Source of the DNA: Gnetum montanum
Taxonomy: Eukaryota; Streptophyta; Gnetopsida; Gnetales; Gnetaceae
Length of the DNA stretch: 64,000 nt
NCBI GenBank assembly: GCA_015680685.1
Contig: MNCI01007659.1
Location: 74,848-138,847, forward strand
Direction: 5' to 3'
Shown: piece by piece, positions 36,269 through 48,399 of the stretch
Layout of the letters: the number at the start of each line of letters is the position of its first letter
How positions within the stretch are numbered: position 1 is the first letter of the stretch
Notes under the pieces: generated by a model
What the model was told of the DNA's origin: nothing
Seen by the model: only the letters and a program-made list of their open reading frames with translations
Database searches by the model: none
Made by a program: the position numbers and the translations under genes

Positions 36269-38480
36269 ATGGCAAATGATGCTAAGAGTCCACCAAGGAC
36301 CTTACCAAATGTACCAAAATGATAAAAATTATTTTGTCATGTTTGAGCATGTGAATGATCCAAATCTACCACCTATTATCTTAACCTATCATCAAGACAA
36401 ATAGGGAAGATGGCATGATGTTCATGGGCATTTCACAAAGGAATCAATCATAACTACGGCAGAAAATCTCAAAGAGATCCTGATCAACCTTGAACTATAG
36501 GAATTTCAAGCATTCTATGTGGCTTCAAAAATTTATCTCAATGATTATGAGCCTCAACCATGCCAATAGCTTTGATATTAGATGGCATAGAATGTGGTAT
36601 GTTATGGCTTTTCATCTAATCACTCAGATGAAGAGTGAGGAAAGAAAGTGAATATCAAAGGGAAAGGACTACTCCATCAAGAAGATCCATGTTTGGGGGC
36701 TATCCCTTTCAATGCAACTTGAACCTATGAGGATGATCTTCTCTTCAAGTTCCAACATTTTTAGCTATCAAGATCATTCGGTGATGATAATTCCCCCTTG
36801 TTTGACTAGGGTGATCATCATGAGCTCAATGAAGCTGTTTCCATTCCAAAGCATGTTTATGATAGCAAGATTATATATATTAACATGGTTGATGTTCCAT
36901 CAAAAAAATGGTATACAAATAATGATCCCTAGCTTCATTTACAAGTGTTTGATATTGCTTATTATTTACAAGGGATCATTAGTGATTGGAAAAAGTTGTG
37001 GTTATTCTCACGCATCTTTATTGAACAAGCTAAAACCTAGTACAAATACTTGTCATCTAAGTTAATTTAGACAAGGTAGAATATGATTAAAATTTTCTAC
37101 ATCAAGTTCCAAACCTATGCCTAGATTTCCAAACTCCAAAAGGAGATGGACAAATGGAGGCAAGGAGCCTATGAATCATTGGACATCACCATGGATAGAT
37201 ATCTTAAAACTACTCATCATTGTCTAAACCATGGCTTTAATCAAAGAGATCAACTCATGCATATTATGGAAGGCCTAAGGTAGGAGACAAGGGAGCAAGT
37301 AGATATGCATGCAATAGGCCATGTACACAAAAATTTTATGGCCCAAATCAAAGTGCTCCTGGATACTATTACTAGTATGAAGGGTGAATGGAGAAAACAA
37401 CAATCTTCAGAGAAGCATAATCACAATCTCATGTGTAGGAAGCTCAAATCATCAAAGGTATTGCCAAACCTCCTTCTGTTATTAAAGCCTTAGCACATGA
37501 TCAAATCATAACTCATAAGACCTTCACAAATTTGGCCCACTAAGTGGACCAATTTTGGGATGCAATGGACAAGAAAATGATCACTACCCTCAAGGAACTT
37601 GAAGGTAGAGTGGTTGAGATAGAAAAGGTCATTGTACCACCTAGACACATAAAGAAGTATGGGGGAAAAGGTATAGAGAATATCTCTTTCCCTAAGAGCT
37701 TAAGAAAATATTTAGATGAATCTTCCTCATCCTCCAGTGATGAGGGTCCTTGCAACTATTACGGAGATGCTCATTACTCACAATACTAGCTAGTCATAAC
37801 CCACATGATTGGTGAAATGGGATGAGCTAGGATGTCTTTGAATCCCAAGTTCATTAAGGAGCAAACAAAGAGGACTCCCTTCTATAGTCCATTGTACTAT
37901 CCTAGAGGTGTGTATTGGTAAGCCATGCAGCAACACCAACCATGGCCAACTCCAAATCCTTAGGGTGTTGCTTCATAGAATTCTCTAATGCAACAATTGA
38001 TGTTGTTTCCTCCAAACCCTTATCCTAGTAACCTTGCCTTGTAGCCTTCTCAACTTCTGTTGTCTGATCCCATGCTAGGTGGGGTCCCCAATCAACTATA
38101 ATCAAGATAAACTAAATCTTTTGATAGTGCCTACTATGTTGGCCCTACTTCAACATACGTTGCAGGGAAATATTACCAAGCTCCTATCAACTTGTTTGTG
38201 GAGGAAAATTTCAAACCCCATGGCAAGATATCTTTTTGTGAATGTCATGGGGATGGATCCACTCCATCATATTTCTCATGTAAAGAGGATAATCCTATAA
38301 GAATAATAGGAATCTAAATTGAAAAGGTCCTCATACCATTCCTAGATCACTTTCAAATAGTCCTTCCACTTTAAGGAAGGGTTATTCCAATGTATCTAAT
38401 TGTTCAAATGTGATGGCACTTAATAGAAATAGTGTAATAATGTCTCAAGTGGCCACATGAGTAGTAAAAGAAGGTCATCT
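36269..38480 (+). pseudogene. gag of element B
   Basis: From ATG 36269 (MANDAKSPPRTLPN) a shifted frame reads YFVMFEHVNDPNLPP and GRWHDVHGHFTKES, the counterpart of the gag N-terminus in A, C and D. Around 37140-37480 comes the capsid-like part (KWRQGAYESLDITMDRYL). A 81-codon frame at 37544-37789 carries KELEGRVVEIEKVIVPPRH and a Ser-rich patch. Stops, many of them TAG or TAA, break it into short pieces. Confidence 0.7.
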
Positions 38481-38499
38481 GCCTAAAAAGAAGATCAAT

Positions 38500-38800
38500 C
38501 TCAGCAGTTCCATGGTAAAGATCCAAATTGGTGACAAATGTCACTACCTAGCTTTGTGTGACTCTAATTAAGGAGTTAATATCATTTCATTGTAACAGTA
38601 CCTTGATTGAAATTTTTCCTCTCTCAAGAGTACTAACATCATATTGGAGCTAGCAAACTAGTCTTATACATAACCTATGTGACAAGTGAACAACATTATG
38701 ACTACTTTGGTAGGATGGTCATACCTTGCTAATTTCTTGCTAATCAAACTAGCAAATAGGAAAGATGAAATTGAAAAGACATATTTTAAGTTGATCTCAT
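38500..38800 (+). pseudogene. Aspartic protease domain of element B
   Basis: Reads IGDKCHYLALCDSN(stop)GVNIISL near 38525-38595, the retropepsin site with D-S-G changed to D-S-N. Stops lie on both sides. Confidence 0.65.
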
Positions 38801-38999
38801 GCGATCCTTCCTAGTCTTGTGGTAAGCATGGTTGTAATTTTTGTGTCATAAAGCATCTTTGTGCCATCAAAGACAAAAATTTCCTTGAAGAAAATCTAAT
38901 CCATGAAGATGCGTATTAGGTCTTTGAGAGATCAATCAATAATCTTACCTCATTTGATGTTGAAACATCTAATTTGAAAAGAGAAAACATAATAAAGGT

Positions 39000-40560
39000 A
39001 GTTGTAGTTGTGTAATATCATCCTAAATTCTAGGGTAGTCTTGATTTATCCCAAGATATTTCTTCACCAGCACTTAAACTCAAACCACTTCTAGAAAGTT
39101 TGGAGTATCTGGTCTTTATGGATGGTTGTCTCATCATCATTAATTCCTTTCTAATAACTATTCAAAAGGCTAAATTGAAAAGGGTATTACAAAGTGGAGA
39201 AGAGCTTTTACCTATTCCCATGATGAACTCATGAGAATTAACCCCTCAATCTGTTAGCATCGCATATTACAATGTCAAACCTTGGCGCATATTGTAATGT
39301 AGACTTAATCCAAATATTCAAGACATGGTCAAAAGTGAAATTATTTATATTCTATAGGTTGGTTTCATTACTCCTATCTCTAACTATGAGTGGATCATTC
39401 TGACTGTAGTCACACCTAAGAAGGGAAGCAAATGAAGAGTTGTTATTAACTAAAAGTTGCTGAATGCTACCACTTTTAAGGACCACTTAATGTTGCTCTT
39501 TGAAGACTAGGTATTGGATAATATCTCTAGCCAGGATTAATATAGCTTTCTTGATGGTACTCTAGTTAAATCAAATCAATATAACACTTGTAAACCAAGC
39601 CAAGACAATCTTTGTCTATTCATGAAGGACCTTTACCTTCAAGTGCATGCCCTTTGGGTTATGCAATGCATTAACCACATTCCAAGGGTTGGTGATGTCT
39701 GTATTCCAGGATTACATTAGCAAGAGTATAAAAGTCTTCATGCATGACTTTTTCACTTATAGCAAATCATTTCATGAAGCCTTGAACTAGCTTGAACCTG
39801 TCTTACACCATTGCTAACAAGTGAACATAAATCTAAATTGGAAAAAGAGCTAGCTAATGATGAGTGAGGGCATCATCCTTAGCCACAAATTTTCAAAGAA
39901 GGGGATTGAAGTTAATCCTAAGAAGAATTACATCATCAACAACATGACAGAAAAATCCCTAATAGTTAAAGAGATGTGATCTTTTCTGGGCCACACTAGT
40001 TATTATTGTTGTTTTATTAAAGATTTTTCTAGAATCGCCAAGCCCTTATTTAAGCTCATGAAGAAAGAAATTTCATTCTCATGGAGCAAGGATAATGAAA
40101 ATTCCTTCCAATATCTAAAGGAAAGACTAATCCAAACCCCTATGTTGTAGAGTCCTAATTGGACTTAACCATTTCATATAATGATAGATGCTTTTGACTT
40201 TGCATTGGGTGCTATCCTAGTGTAATTCAATGAGAAAAAAAAGCTCACTACATCCACTATGCTAGCTAAAGCATTGTGGGATTTCAATTAAACTATATCA
40301 TCATGGAAAAAATATTGATGGCCATTATTTTTGCATTTCAAAAATTTAGGCATTATATTCTAGGGTGCAAAATTTTCATTCACACAAATCATAGCACCAT
40401 CCAATTCCTCATGAATAAACTAGATGTTAATCCTCATGTGAAATGATTGTTGGCTCTCTTGCAAAAATTTGACCTTCATATGATTGATCACAAGGAATCC
40501 AAGAACATGGTGGCAAATCATCTATCATAGTTACAAATTGATAACAAGGAAAAAGGTGTA
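39000..40560 (+). pseudogene. Reverse transcriptase and RNase H of element B
   Basis: Recognisable by KLLNATTFKDHLMLLF near 39450, FGLCNALTTFQGLV near 39655, the active-site box VFMHDFFTYS near 39735 (first Asp of FMDD is His) and RNase H blocks near 40180 (MIDAFDFALGAIL) and 40340 (FRHYILGCKIFIHTNHS-like). No frame stays open. Confidence 0.75.
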
Positions 40561-40679
40561 CTCCTTGATAACTTTTTAGATAACCATATTTGTAAGGTCA
40601 TTTTTAAATCAAAGAGTAGACATCAATGCCCATGATACATGGATATCCTTAATTACCTAGTGGCCTAGAAGCTTCCTCC

Positions 40680-41907
40680 TAGATGGGATAAATGCAAAAG
40701 ATGTAACCTTACTTACTTGTCAAAGAGCATCTCTACAAGTGATGCCCAAATGTCCTGGTAAGATGATGTGTTCCTAATGCACCATGGCATCTATGGTGGA
40801 TACTATTCTAGAAAGAGAACCATGACAAAGTTGTCTCTTGCAAGCTATTTTTAGCCCACCATGTTTTGTGATGCTTGACACTTCATGCATTACTGTGACA
40901 AGTGCTAGTGTGAGGGAGGTATGTCCTCACATATGAAGAAACCACAACAATGGATCCAGCCACTCAATCCCTTTAATGTGTGGAGGATTGAATTCATCAA
41001 TCTTATCTGTCCTACCTCTAATGGTAAGTCATACATTATCATATGAGTTAATTATTGTAAGAAGTGGGCAGAAGCTACTACTATTAAGGACTGGTCATCT
41101 ACCACTATAGCAAACTTCCTTTAGAACAACGTGCTCCACAGGTTCAACATCTCAAGAATCTTGATCTCCAATAATTATACATATTTTACTAGGAAGGCTT
41201 TCAAGAATCTATTAGAATCATATGGAGTTAATCATAAGTGTACTTCCCCTTATCACCTACAAGCCAATGGCCAAGTAGAATTCATAAATAGTAAAATTGT
41301 TTGAATACTCAGGAAAATGATTAGTAGGTACAAAAGAGATTAGACCAACAAGCTTAATCACATCCTTTGGGCCTATCAAATAGCATGAAAAAATCCTATG
41401 GAATACACTCCATTTGAGTTGGTCTATGGATAAGTTCCATGGCTTCCTATTAATCTTAATATGAAAACTATGATTAGTGTAGTAGATTTTAATATGACCT
41501 TAGATTCTCCTCAAAAAGAGAGGTTGATTAATCTCAACCTTCTTAGTGAAAACTGTAGAATCACCTTGATGCACAATGAATTAGAACATTCTTATACCAA
41601 GGCACTCCATGATGTTTGCACTAGAGAGTTTGATTTCAAACCTAATGATAAGGTCCTCTATTTTAATCTGCTACACTTAGCCCATTTGGGTAAATTTCAA
41701 TTTCAATGGGAAGGACTATACATCATTCACACTAGTCAGCAGTCTAGCACAATTCACATTTACCATCCTAATGAGCCACATAAAATCTTTTTGATTAATG
41801 GGCAAGAATTGAAGCATTATAGAGAATATCTTTCCCTTCTGAGGATACGTAATGATCGATCTTATATCCTGTACTTAGAGGTCCATCAAGTGATAGACAC
41901 GGGTTAG
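40680..41907 (+). pseudogene. Integrase domain of element B
   Basis: The zinc-binding part is near 40860-40930. The core reads NPFNVWRIEFI (first Asp now Glu), ISNNYTYF (second Asp now Asn) and NGQVEFIN (Glu kept). The C-terminal 148 codons (41461-41907) are open and read FNMTLDSPQKERLINLNLL and FDFKPNDKVLYFNLLHL, matching the other copies. Compared with element A, TRP codons have become stops at KRD(stop)TNKL and IA(stop)KNP. Confidence 0.8.
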
Positions 41908-44588
41908 TCATGGAGGAGAACCTCTATGCCATGTCAAATTTTTCATCGTGTTCTACTATTTACTTGTGTGTATTAATAAATTTTATATGCTTATTTAGTC
42001 CTCTTTATGTTTTGAGCTTAACAATTAATCATTTATGATATTTTCCTATCCTTAAGTGTGTTTGTAAGTGTATGGAAAAATTAATTAATGTGCTTTATGA
42101 ATACTCATCCAACAAGCCAATGGTGGATGGGTGAGTTATAAATGTGATAATGATGGGGGAGTGCCAAATGGGTCCAACTTGGAGCCTTGATTGATGAAAT
42201 GTCCACAACAAAATTCATCCACCTATTTTCTTCTATTCATCATTGATGAACCATGCTTAAATTCAACAAGGAGCTTGGACTCACACTGCAAGCTATGAAG
42301 CTGATGCTCTTAGAACCATGCATAGGTGATGGCTCTATACTTTAGGGTGTGAGCTCTAAAACCCTGAAAAAGTGCTTAGTCACTAGAAGAAAAATGGTGT
42401 ACAATCAAGGATCCTTATAACCATTCAATAGGTCTAATCAATGTGATTGGACAAAGGTACACATGCTACCTTTCCTAGCCACCCTCGTCAAGACAGGTTT
42501 GTGACCTTGCAAACCTATGCATGCCATGTGGTGAGGGATGAATTTTCCCATCATTTAAGTTAAGGACTCCAAGTAGTGATCCAACACACCAATTTTTCTC
42601 ATAATCCTCATGCAACATTAAAATCCTTTCCTCAATATATATATATATATATATANNNNNNNAATGATCAAAATAAGAGGTGATGGAAAGAGCAACGTAA
42701 TCTTTCAATTATTGGCCCACACAAATTGGTACATTTACCATCTCAGGACAATCATGTCATTGCTCAACTAAGCCAAAGTAAGCGATTGAATCGATACCCA
42801 TGTAAGTATTTTTTTCATGTTCAACCTATTGTCTAGATTACTTGAATTCCAATGTAATAGTCCACAAGAATCTCATACTTCATCCCTACTTAAAGTATCT
42901 CCCTTAGTGACCTTTGGTAACATAAATTTTTGCCTCCACCTAATTTCTAAATTCATTTATTTTTAGGGGTCAAAATTTGTAATCATTGATCTAAACCATG
43001 GTCATCTCCATCATCTCTTATTCATGATATTGTAATCTCTATTGGGATTGGGATCGGTAAGCATTGCCAAAGGGATCAATAGGAGGATTCCTATAGAGCA
43101 ACACTTAGGGAGCCTACCATGCATACATGCATGGATGAAGGAAAACCAAATCAGAATCTTAACTTCTAGATTTTTTGTCGCATGTTGTCTTGGTTTGATT
43201 TCACCAAAGGTTAGATTGCAAAATAACCAAGGCTAGATGGCACTGGTGATGATAGCTATGACCTTGCACTTGGAAGGGAAACATGGAGAATTATCCCTAT
43301 CAAGTGGATGAGTAACGATGATGGGACATAGCAATGGATCTCTCGCATTGTGTAGGACATGTTCACATGTTACATGAGCTAATTGAATTATTGGCTGGAA
43401 ATCTGGTGATGTTGCACTCTCTCTTCATCTCCTGTCCATCATGCATTCTCCATTCATTCCATTCCATGTCTTGTCCATTATTGTGTATATTAAGAAGTCA
43501 ACTAAGTAAAGTAGATGATAGGATTGGTCATCTAAGGGGATGGACTCACATTGGATGCTAATGTCTCACTGGTTGTTGGGAATCCATGAGTGTCCCATGA
43601 ATAGGTTTCACAAGTGCAATAAAGGCAAGAACCTGCTATGGGGAGGATCCACTTGTGAATCTATAGTGGTGTAGCATTATGAGAAAGTGAGCTCAAGCTT
43701 AGCTCCCAAGATGCTAGTGGTTGCATGGCATAAGGCACTCAATTGGTCTTTTGCATGTGTGGTTGCAACGTAAGAAGCCTAATAATTTAACCAATAGTAC
43801 CCTCTTCCACTTTCATTTCCTGCCTACATGTTCGATTATCTCAAATTGTCTTGGTGTTGGTGTCACAAGCTTTTAGACTCTTTTGGTTTATTGCCTCGCA
43901 TGCTTACATATGTAGTTGTGCCAATGTTCTTCAATGCATGTTGTTAGTTAATGTTGTTCAAGGTTGATGTCTTATAGCTCAATCATGGGGGAGAGACACC
44001 TTGTTTAATATGTGCTTTTTGATCTTATCTTGTTGTCATCCCCGTTTATGCATCTGGCATTAGACTATGAATTTTTTATTCATGCTTTCTGGGGGATTAT
44101 ACTTACTATTGTTTTTGTGCATGATTTTTTCAATCATGGCTTAATGCTTAAGGATTTCACATGATTTTTAGCATCGTTGTAGTCTAATATGCCTTGGCAA
44201 GTGCACCCTTGAGCCCATGAGAACAACATCATTAATACCACTTGGAGAACTCTTATGCGATCCAAAACTTAAGAGCCTCCCATGAAAGGTAGATTCAAAG
44301 GTGAAGTAATCGTGTCCCAAAACCACAAGTAAGACATGCACAATAATTGGTGACTAAAGATAAACCAAAGAGGATATACTAGAGATCATCCATGACACTG
44401 GAGGCATTTCCAATTTCACTAGGTATGCTAGGGACTTTCTTCTCAAAGTGGTAATTTTGTAATGAGTCCTATATCAAAGTATTTGTACAACTATATTTCT
44501 CCATATTGACCTTGTCATGTGTCTAGTCTTAATCATTGTGTCTTGAATGTTAAAGCTATGGGACTAGCTTTATTCAATCATGGGGGAA
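41908..44588 (+). other. 3' region of element B with repeated polypurine-like tracts
   Basis: No recognisable protein. Purine tracts with the same context stand at 42150-42161 (AATGATGGGGGAGTG), 43981-43994 (CAATCATGGGGGAGAG) and 44577-44588 (CAATCATGGGGGAATGATG); the last is the true 3' tract beside the LTR. Plus-strand frames at 43042-43236 and 43334-43561 are short and show no membrane or Env-like pattern. An AT run and a 7-base N gap lie at 42634-42662. Confidence 0.6.
42634..42662. repeat. AT microsatellite ending in an assembly gap
   Basis: About 22 bases of alternating AT are followed by seven N (42656-42662). The repeat length is therefore unknown. Confidence 0.85.
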
Positions 44589-45515
44589 TGATGAAGCATC
44601 CAATGGCAATTTATTCTATTAATTATATGCCCTAGATCTGGGGAAGTATTCCATGTGCCTAGTGTTTAAGGTAAACTGGTCTTTGGCAATGCATCCTTGC
44701 CTCTCGTGTTACACTTTGAGGTTTTGTGCCTAATTCCAAGTCCTTTAAAACAATTCCATCTTCATTCGGATGTCCCAAGGCCATTCCGACACATGCCTTC
44801 AAGTTCCAAATTATACCAATGGAAAAGTGATTAGTTGTGGCTAATGGGAGGATGCACTAACTACCCTACACTAGCACACCCCGCCCTAATTGACCACTTG
44901 CATCTACAGTGTAACTCAAGTTGGCTTATGTGATGTTAATGAGCCTTCACTGGCATTAAAGCACTAACAAACCCTTTTTTTCCCTACGTAAAAACTATAA
45001 ATACCCAAAGAGAGTTCTCACACAAGTAGTTTTACTTATTTTCTTGGGCTTGTGGCATCCAATTTATGTGAAGAGTTCTTCTTCCCTCATGTAAGTTAAT
45101 TTCTTTCCCTATTTGTGTGTGTTTTGATTTGTCATTTTCACGAATGCAGTTAAACTTTGTAAAGAGTGATACCTTGCTTACATAGCCTACAACTATTTGG
45201 TCAATGTAGAGTGCAATTGTTTGTGCAATGAATAAAGCTTATGGTTTTCCTCATTTTACTATATGATGCATTAAACATTAAAATACTAAAAACCCTAAAA
45301 ATCCTAAAAATATTTATTAAATTCTCATTTTCATAAGCTACGACAATACAGCATGGTGTTGAGCCATCGAGGTTGTGACTAAGCACCATTTTATTGCACT
45401 TAGTGTCACGCCTGTCCCCTAAAGGATTATCATACGTGTGTGTATGAGCATTGCCCTTGTCCCCAAGTGGGATTATGATGCATGTGTTTATTTTCATTTT
45501 TTTTTATAACATAAA
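44589..45515 (+). repeat. 3' LTR of element B, first part
   Basis: Starts TGATGAAG after the purine tract and runs to the insertion point of element A. A TATA box (TATAAATA) is near 44997. It continues at 55591. Confidence 0.8.
45511..45515. repeat. Target-site duplication of element A, left copy (ATAAA)
   Basis: The five bases before the LTR start at 45516 are ATAAA, identical to 55591-55595. Confidence 0.9.
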
Positions 45516-46455
45516 TGATGAGCAACAAGGTACCCCTATGCTCAACCATATGAACACAAGCATTTCACGCACGATCCAGTCGAATTCCAAGGACTAAGTG
45601 CCTATGCGCCTTTGTGGAACAAGGATGAGTTGGTTGATCGTTGTCTTCCCAAACTTACTTGTATGTCACGATTGTATGGTTAAGTAAGCTTGAGGCATAT
45701 GATTTTTATAGCTTTTATATTTTTCTGTACTTTTGCTAATAAGGGAGGAGAGAGAGAGATAACTAAGTGACTAATTTAACTTAACTACTAATTAACTAGA
45801 CTTTAAACTAATATTAACACCAATATCCATTTTCACTTGCCGTACACATCCTGAACCAACGCAACACTACTGGGATTACCAAACGCTAATCATTACTGGG
45901 TTACCAAGTGTTACACGTATGCTCGAAGTGATCGTACTGTGTGCTAATAATAGAAATGTAAAGTGCATAAAATAAAATAAATGCAGAAGAAAATAAAATA
46001 AAGGAAATGAGTAAGAAAAAAAATCTCAAGTGCTACAAGGATGAATCCAAGAGCTCGTCTTTATTGTCATACACAAGGTGTGCTCAGGTACACAATGCTC
46101 GAATAAAAATCCATCCACACTTAGACCTCCTGTTGTGGGCACTTAGCTAGAGTTTCGCTACTTGACTCCTAAAAGACTTCCTCTTCTGAATTCTTCTTCT
46201 TTATTCTTCTTCTTGAATTTCCCCTATTGCGTGCCTGGGCACTGTATTTATAGGCTTGGGAGCAACTACTCTAATAATTACAAAAACTGCCACTCTAATT
46301 GTAGAGAAACTACCCCTCTAATTTTAGAGAAACTGCCACTCTAATAATAACCATTCTAATAATTAGAGTAACTACTCTAATAATAACCACTCTAATAATT
46401 AGAGTAACTGCTCTAATAATAACCACTCTAATTATTAGAGTACCTGCTCTCATCA
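45516..46455 (-). repeat. 3' LTR of element A
   Basis: 940 bases. A TATA box on the minus strand lies at 46245-46252 and AATAAA at 46060-46065. It is 61 bases longer than the 5' LTR, mostly because of extra palindromic units at 46290-46345 and a short insertion near 46165. Confidence 0.9.
46265..46441. repeat. Array of short AT-rich palindromes in the U3 part of the 3' LTR of A
   Basis: Repeated units built on CTCTAATNATTAGAG, for example ACTCTAATAATTAGAGT (a perfect 8-base arm palindrome around one A), CTCTAATTTTAGAG and CTCTAATTATTAGAG. The spacing is about 15-35 bases. It lies upstream of the TATA box on the element strand, where enhancers sit. The other LTR has the same array with fewer units (55444-55580). 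Confidence 0.8.
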
Positions 46456-46472
46456 TACCCCCATGACTAAAT
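46456..46472 (-). promoter_or_regulatory. 3' polypurine tract of element A
   Basis: The minus strand reads TTTAGTCATGGGGGTATGA directly before the LTR. Confidence 0.75.
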
Positions 46473-47591
46473 GAAAACTCGTCCTCGAATTCCTTACAAA
46501 ATATTGGGAAGGTATGGGATTATTGACTAATTGACAACTGACGAATGACAGACTCAACATGCCTAGTGAATGGATCAATAAGCATATTACAACATTGTGG
46601 TGAAACCTCGTACATAAATGACATCCAAGCCTTATTTGGTAGCTTGTAGAGAAAGAGAGAGAAAGAAAATGAAGTGTGTTGCCACCAATGCTAAGATTGC
46701 GCCTTTCGTTATTTATCCATAGCCATGCCACTAGACTTGCTCCTTTCGTAAATGCTCAAGTTCTAGTTCATCCTGAGTACTTCCTCCAAGCCCAGTCCAT
46801 TATTTGTATGATCACCATCTGCACACACAACACAGAGCAAGGATAGGTAAACCACAATGCAATTGATACCTTGCCTCGATATGAAGTGCATTGGCTGAGT
46901 TGTGGTTATGGAAAAAACTAGTTCGAAGATTTATCACAGGTGACTACCCAAGGTGTAGGGGTTAGGCGAATAGTAAAATGGAGAAAATTGAAAAATTTGT
47001 GCTAAGGCCCCCACGACTAAGAGCAAACCTTTGGTAGCTATAAGATGGAAAAATATGAGAAACAAGAAATATGGGAAAAAATAACAATGGTAACACCCAT
47101 AAAATGGATGTCATGGATGGGGATGAAACAAGAAATGATCGATTGCAAGAAAGTTTTAAGGGAAAGAAGTTAACAATTGCACCAAAAAGGAATGCCAGTG
47201 GGTCCTCCCCAAAGCAAGCTCATGCCTTTTATGCCTTAACAAACACATAAACCAAAGAGTCCATAGGCTCTAGGAATGTCATTTGGAAGCAAGAGTTAAA
47301 AACTTACCCATAAGAATTCACCAAAGAAAAATAATGCATCAACCCAAAAATAGACTAATGATAAAACCAACAATGAGGTGGAAAATGGGAAAAAAGATGN
47401 ATCAACACACTTGACCAATCCATGCACCTAAAGCAACAAGAATGCTTCCACAAAGAGTCACCACCATTCTGAGGAGAGTGAGATGGAGAAGCAAGAAGCA
47501 AGGAAGGGTCTTAGTTAGAGGGAACCTTCAGGCATGGATAACATGTCTTTCCAATTTCATAACCAACGCTTGTCACCCTTTTATTTGGTCT

Positions 47592-47800
47592 AAGGGGTGT
47601 GCTTTAAATTCCCATGTTTTGTTTTTCTTTTTCTTTTTTTTTTGAATGAGAACCACACCATGCAAAGACCCATGCATTTTTATTTTTTTTTTGCATTTTT
47701 TTTGTCTAAGGGGTGTGCTTTGAATTCTCACTTTTTTTCCTTTTTTATTCTTTTTTTTTCTTTTTTTTTTTTTGCCTCAGAACCACACCATGCAAAGACT
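47592..47800 (-). repeat. Doubled purine-centred block in the 3' region of element A
   Basis: Units at 47592-47669 and 47708-47800. Plus-strand borders are AAGGGGTGTGCTTTAAATTC and GAACCACACCATGCAAAGAC with a T-rich run between. Same design as in C and D. Confidence 0.75.
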
Positions 47801-48343
47801 TATTATTTTTATTAACTCAACTTCCCGATAATGGAGCAACATCGAAATGGTAAGGAAAACCCAAGAAGGAAACATTCAAGCACCCAAGAGAATGGTCAGC
47901 ACAATTGCACCAAATCCCCTTGAATTCACACCCTTTTCAATCCTTGAGTCCTTCCTTAGTTTGAGAAATGCCCAGTCACCAATTCATTGATAGTTCTATT
48001 ATTTAAAGAAAGGGACTGTACAGTTCTAAACCAAGAGAGACCATAGAAATTCATGGATGCATGGATGACGTGGACTCGTTGTCTGTTATATCAAAAGAAC
48101 CATACCTTAGTATCAACATTAGAACTCAAAGGTAAAATCCAAACATCAGCAATCAATAGAATACAGTTCATACCACCATCAGGGGCACTTATTAGGTGAC
48201 GATCCCAACAAAATAAGCAACCATACAAAGAAACAAGAAAGTATGAACAATGTTGCAAAACAAAAACAAGAAAAGTTAAAGAATTTTGTAAAACAAAAAA
48301 CTTAAAAAGAAACTGAGGGCCTCAATTGATCAGCCGAGGTAGC

Positions 48344-48361
48344 CATCTCCCCCATGACTAA
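48344..48361 (-). promoter_or_regulatory. Internal polypurine-tract-like site of element A
   Basis: The minus strand reads TTTAGTCATGGGGGAGATGG. It repeats the 3' tract context (TTTAGTCATGGGGG) exactly for 14 bases, 1.9 kb upstream of it. Confidence 0.6.
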
Positions 48362-48399
48362 ATTGAAAGGAGGAGATCCGAAATAATGAGCGAGGTCAT

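Noticed and set aside
42000-44580. Env-like ORF in the 3' region of element B
   Set aside because: Only short frames remain, without signal peptide, membrane segment or any recognisable motif.
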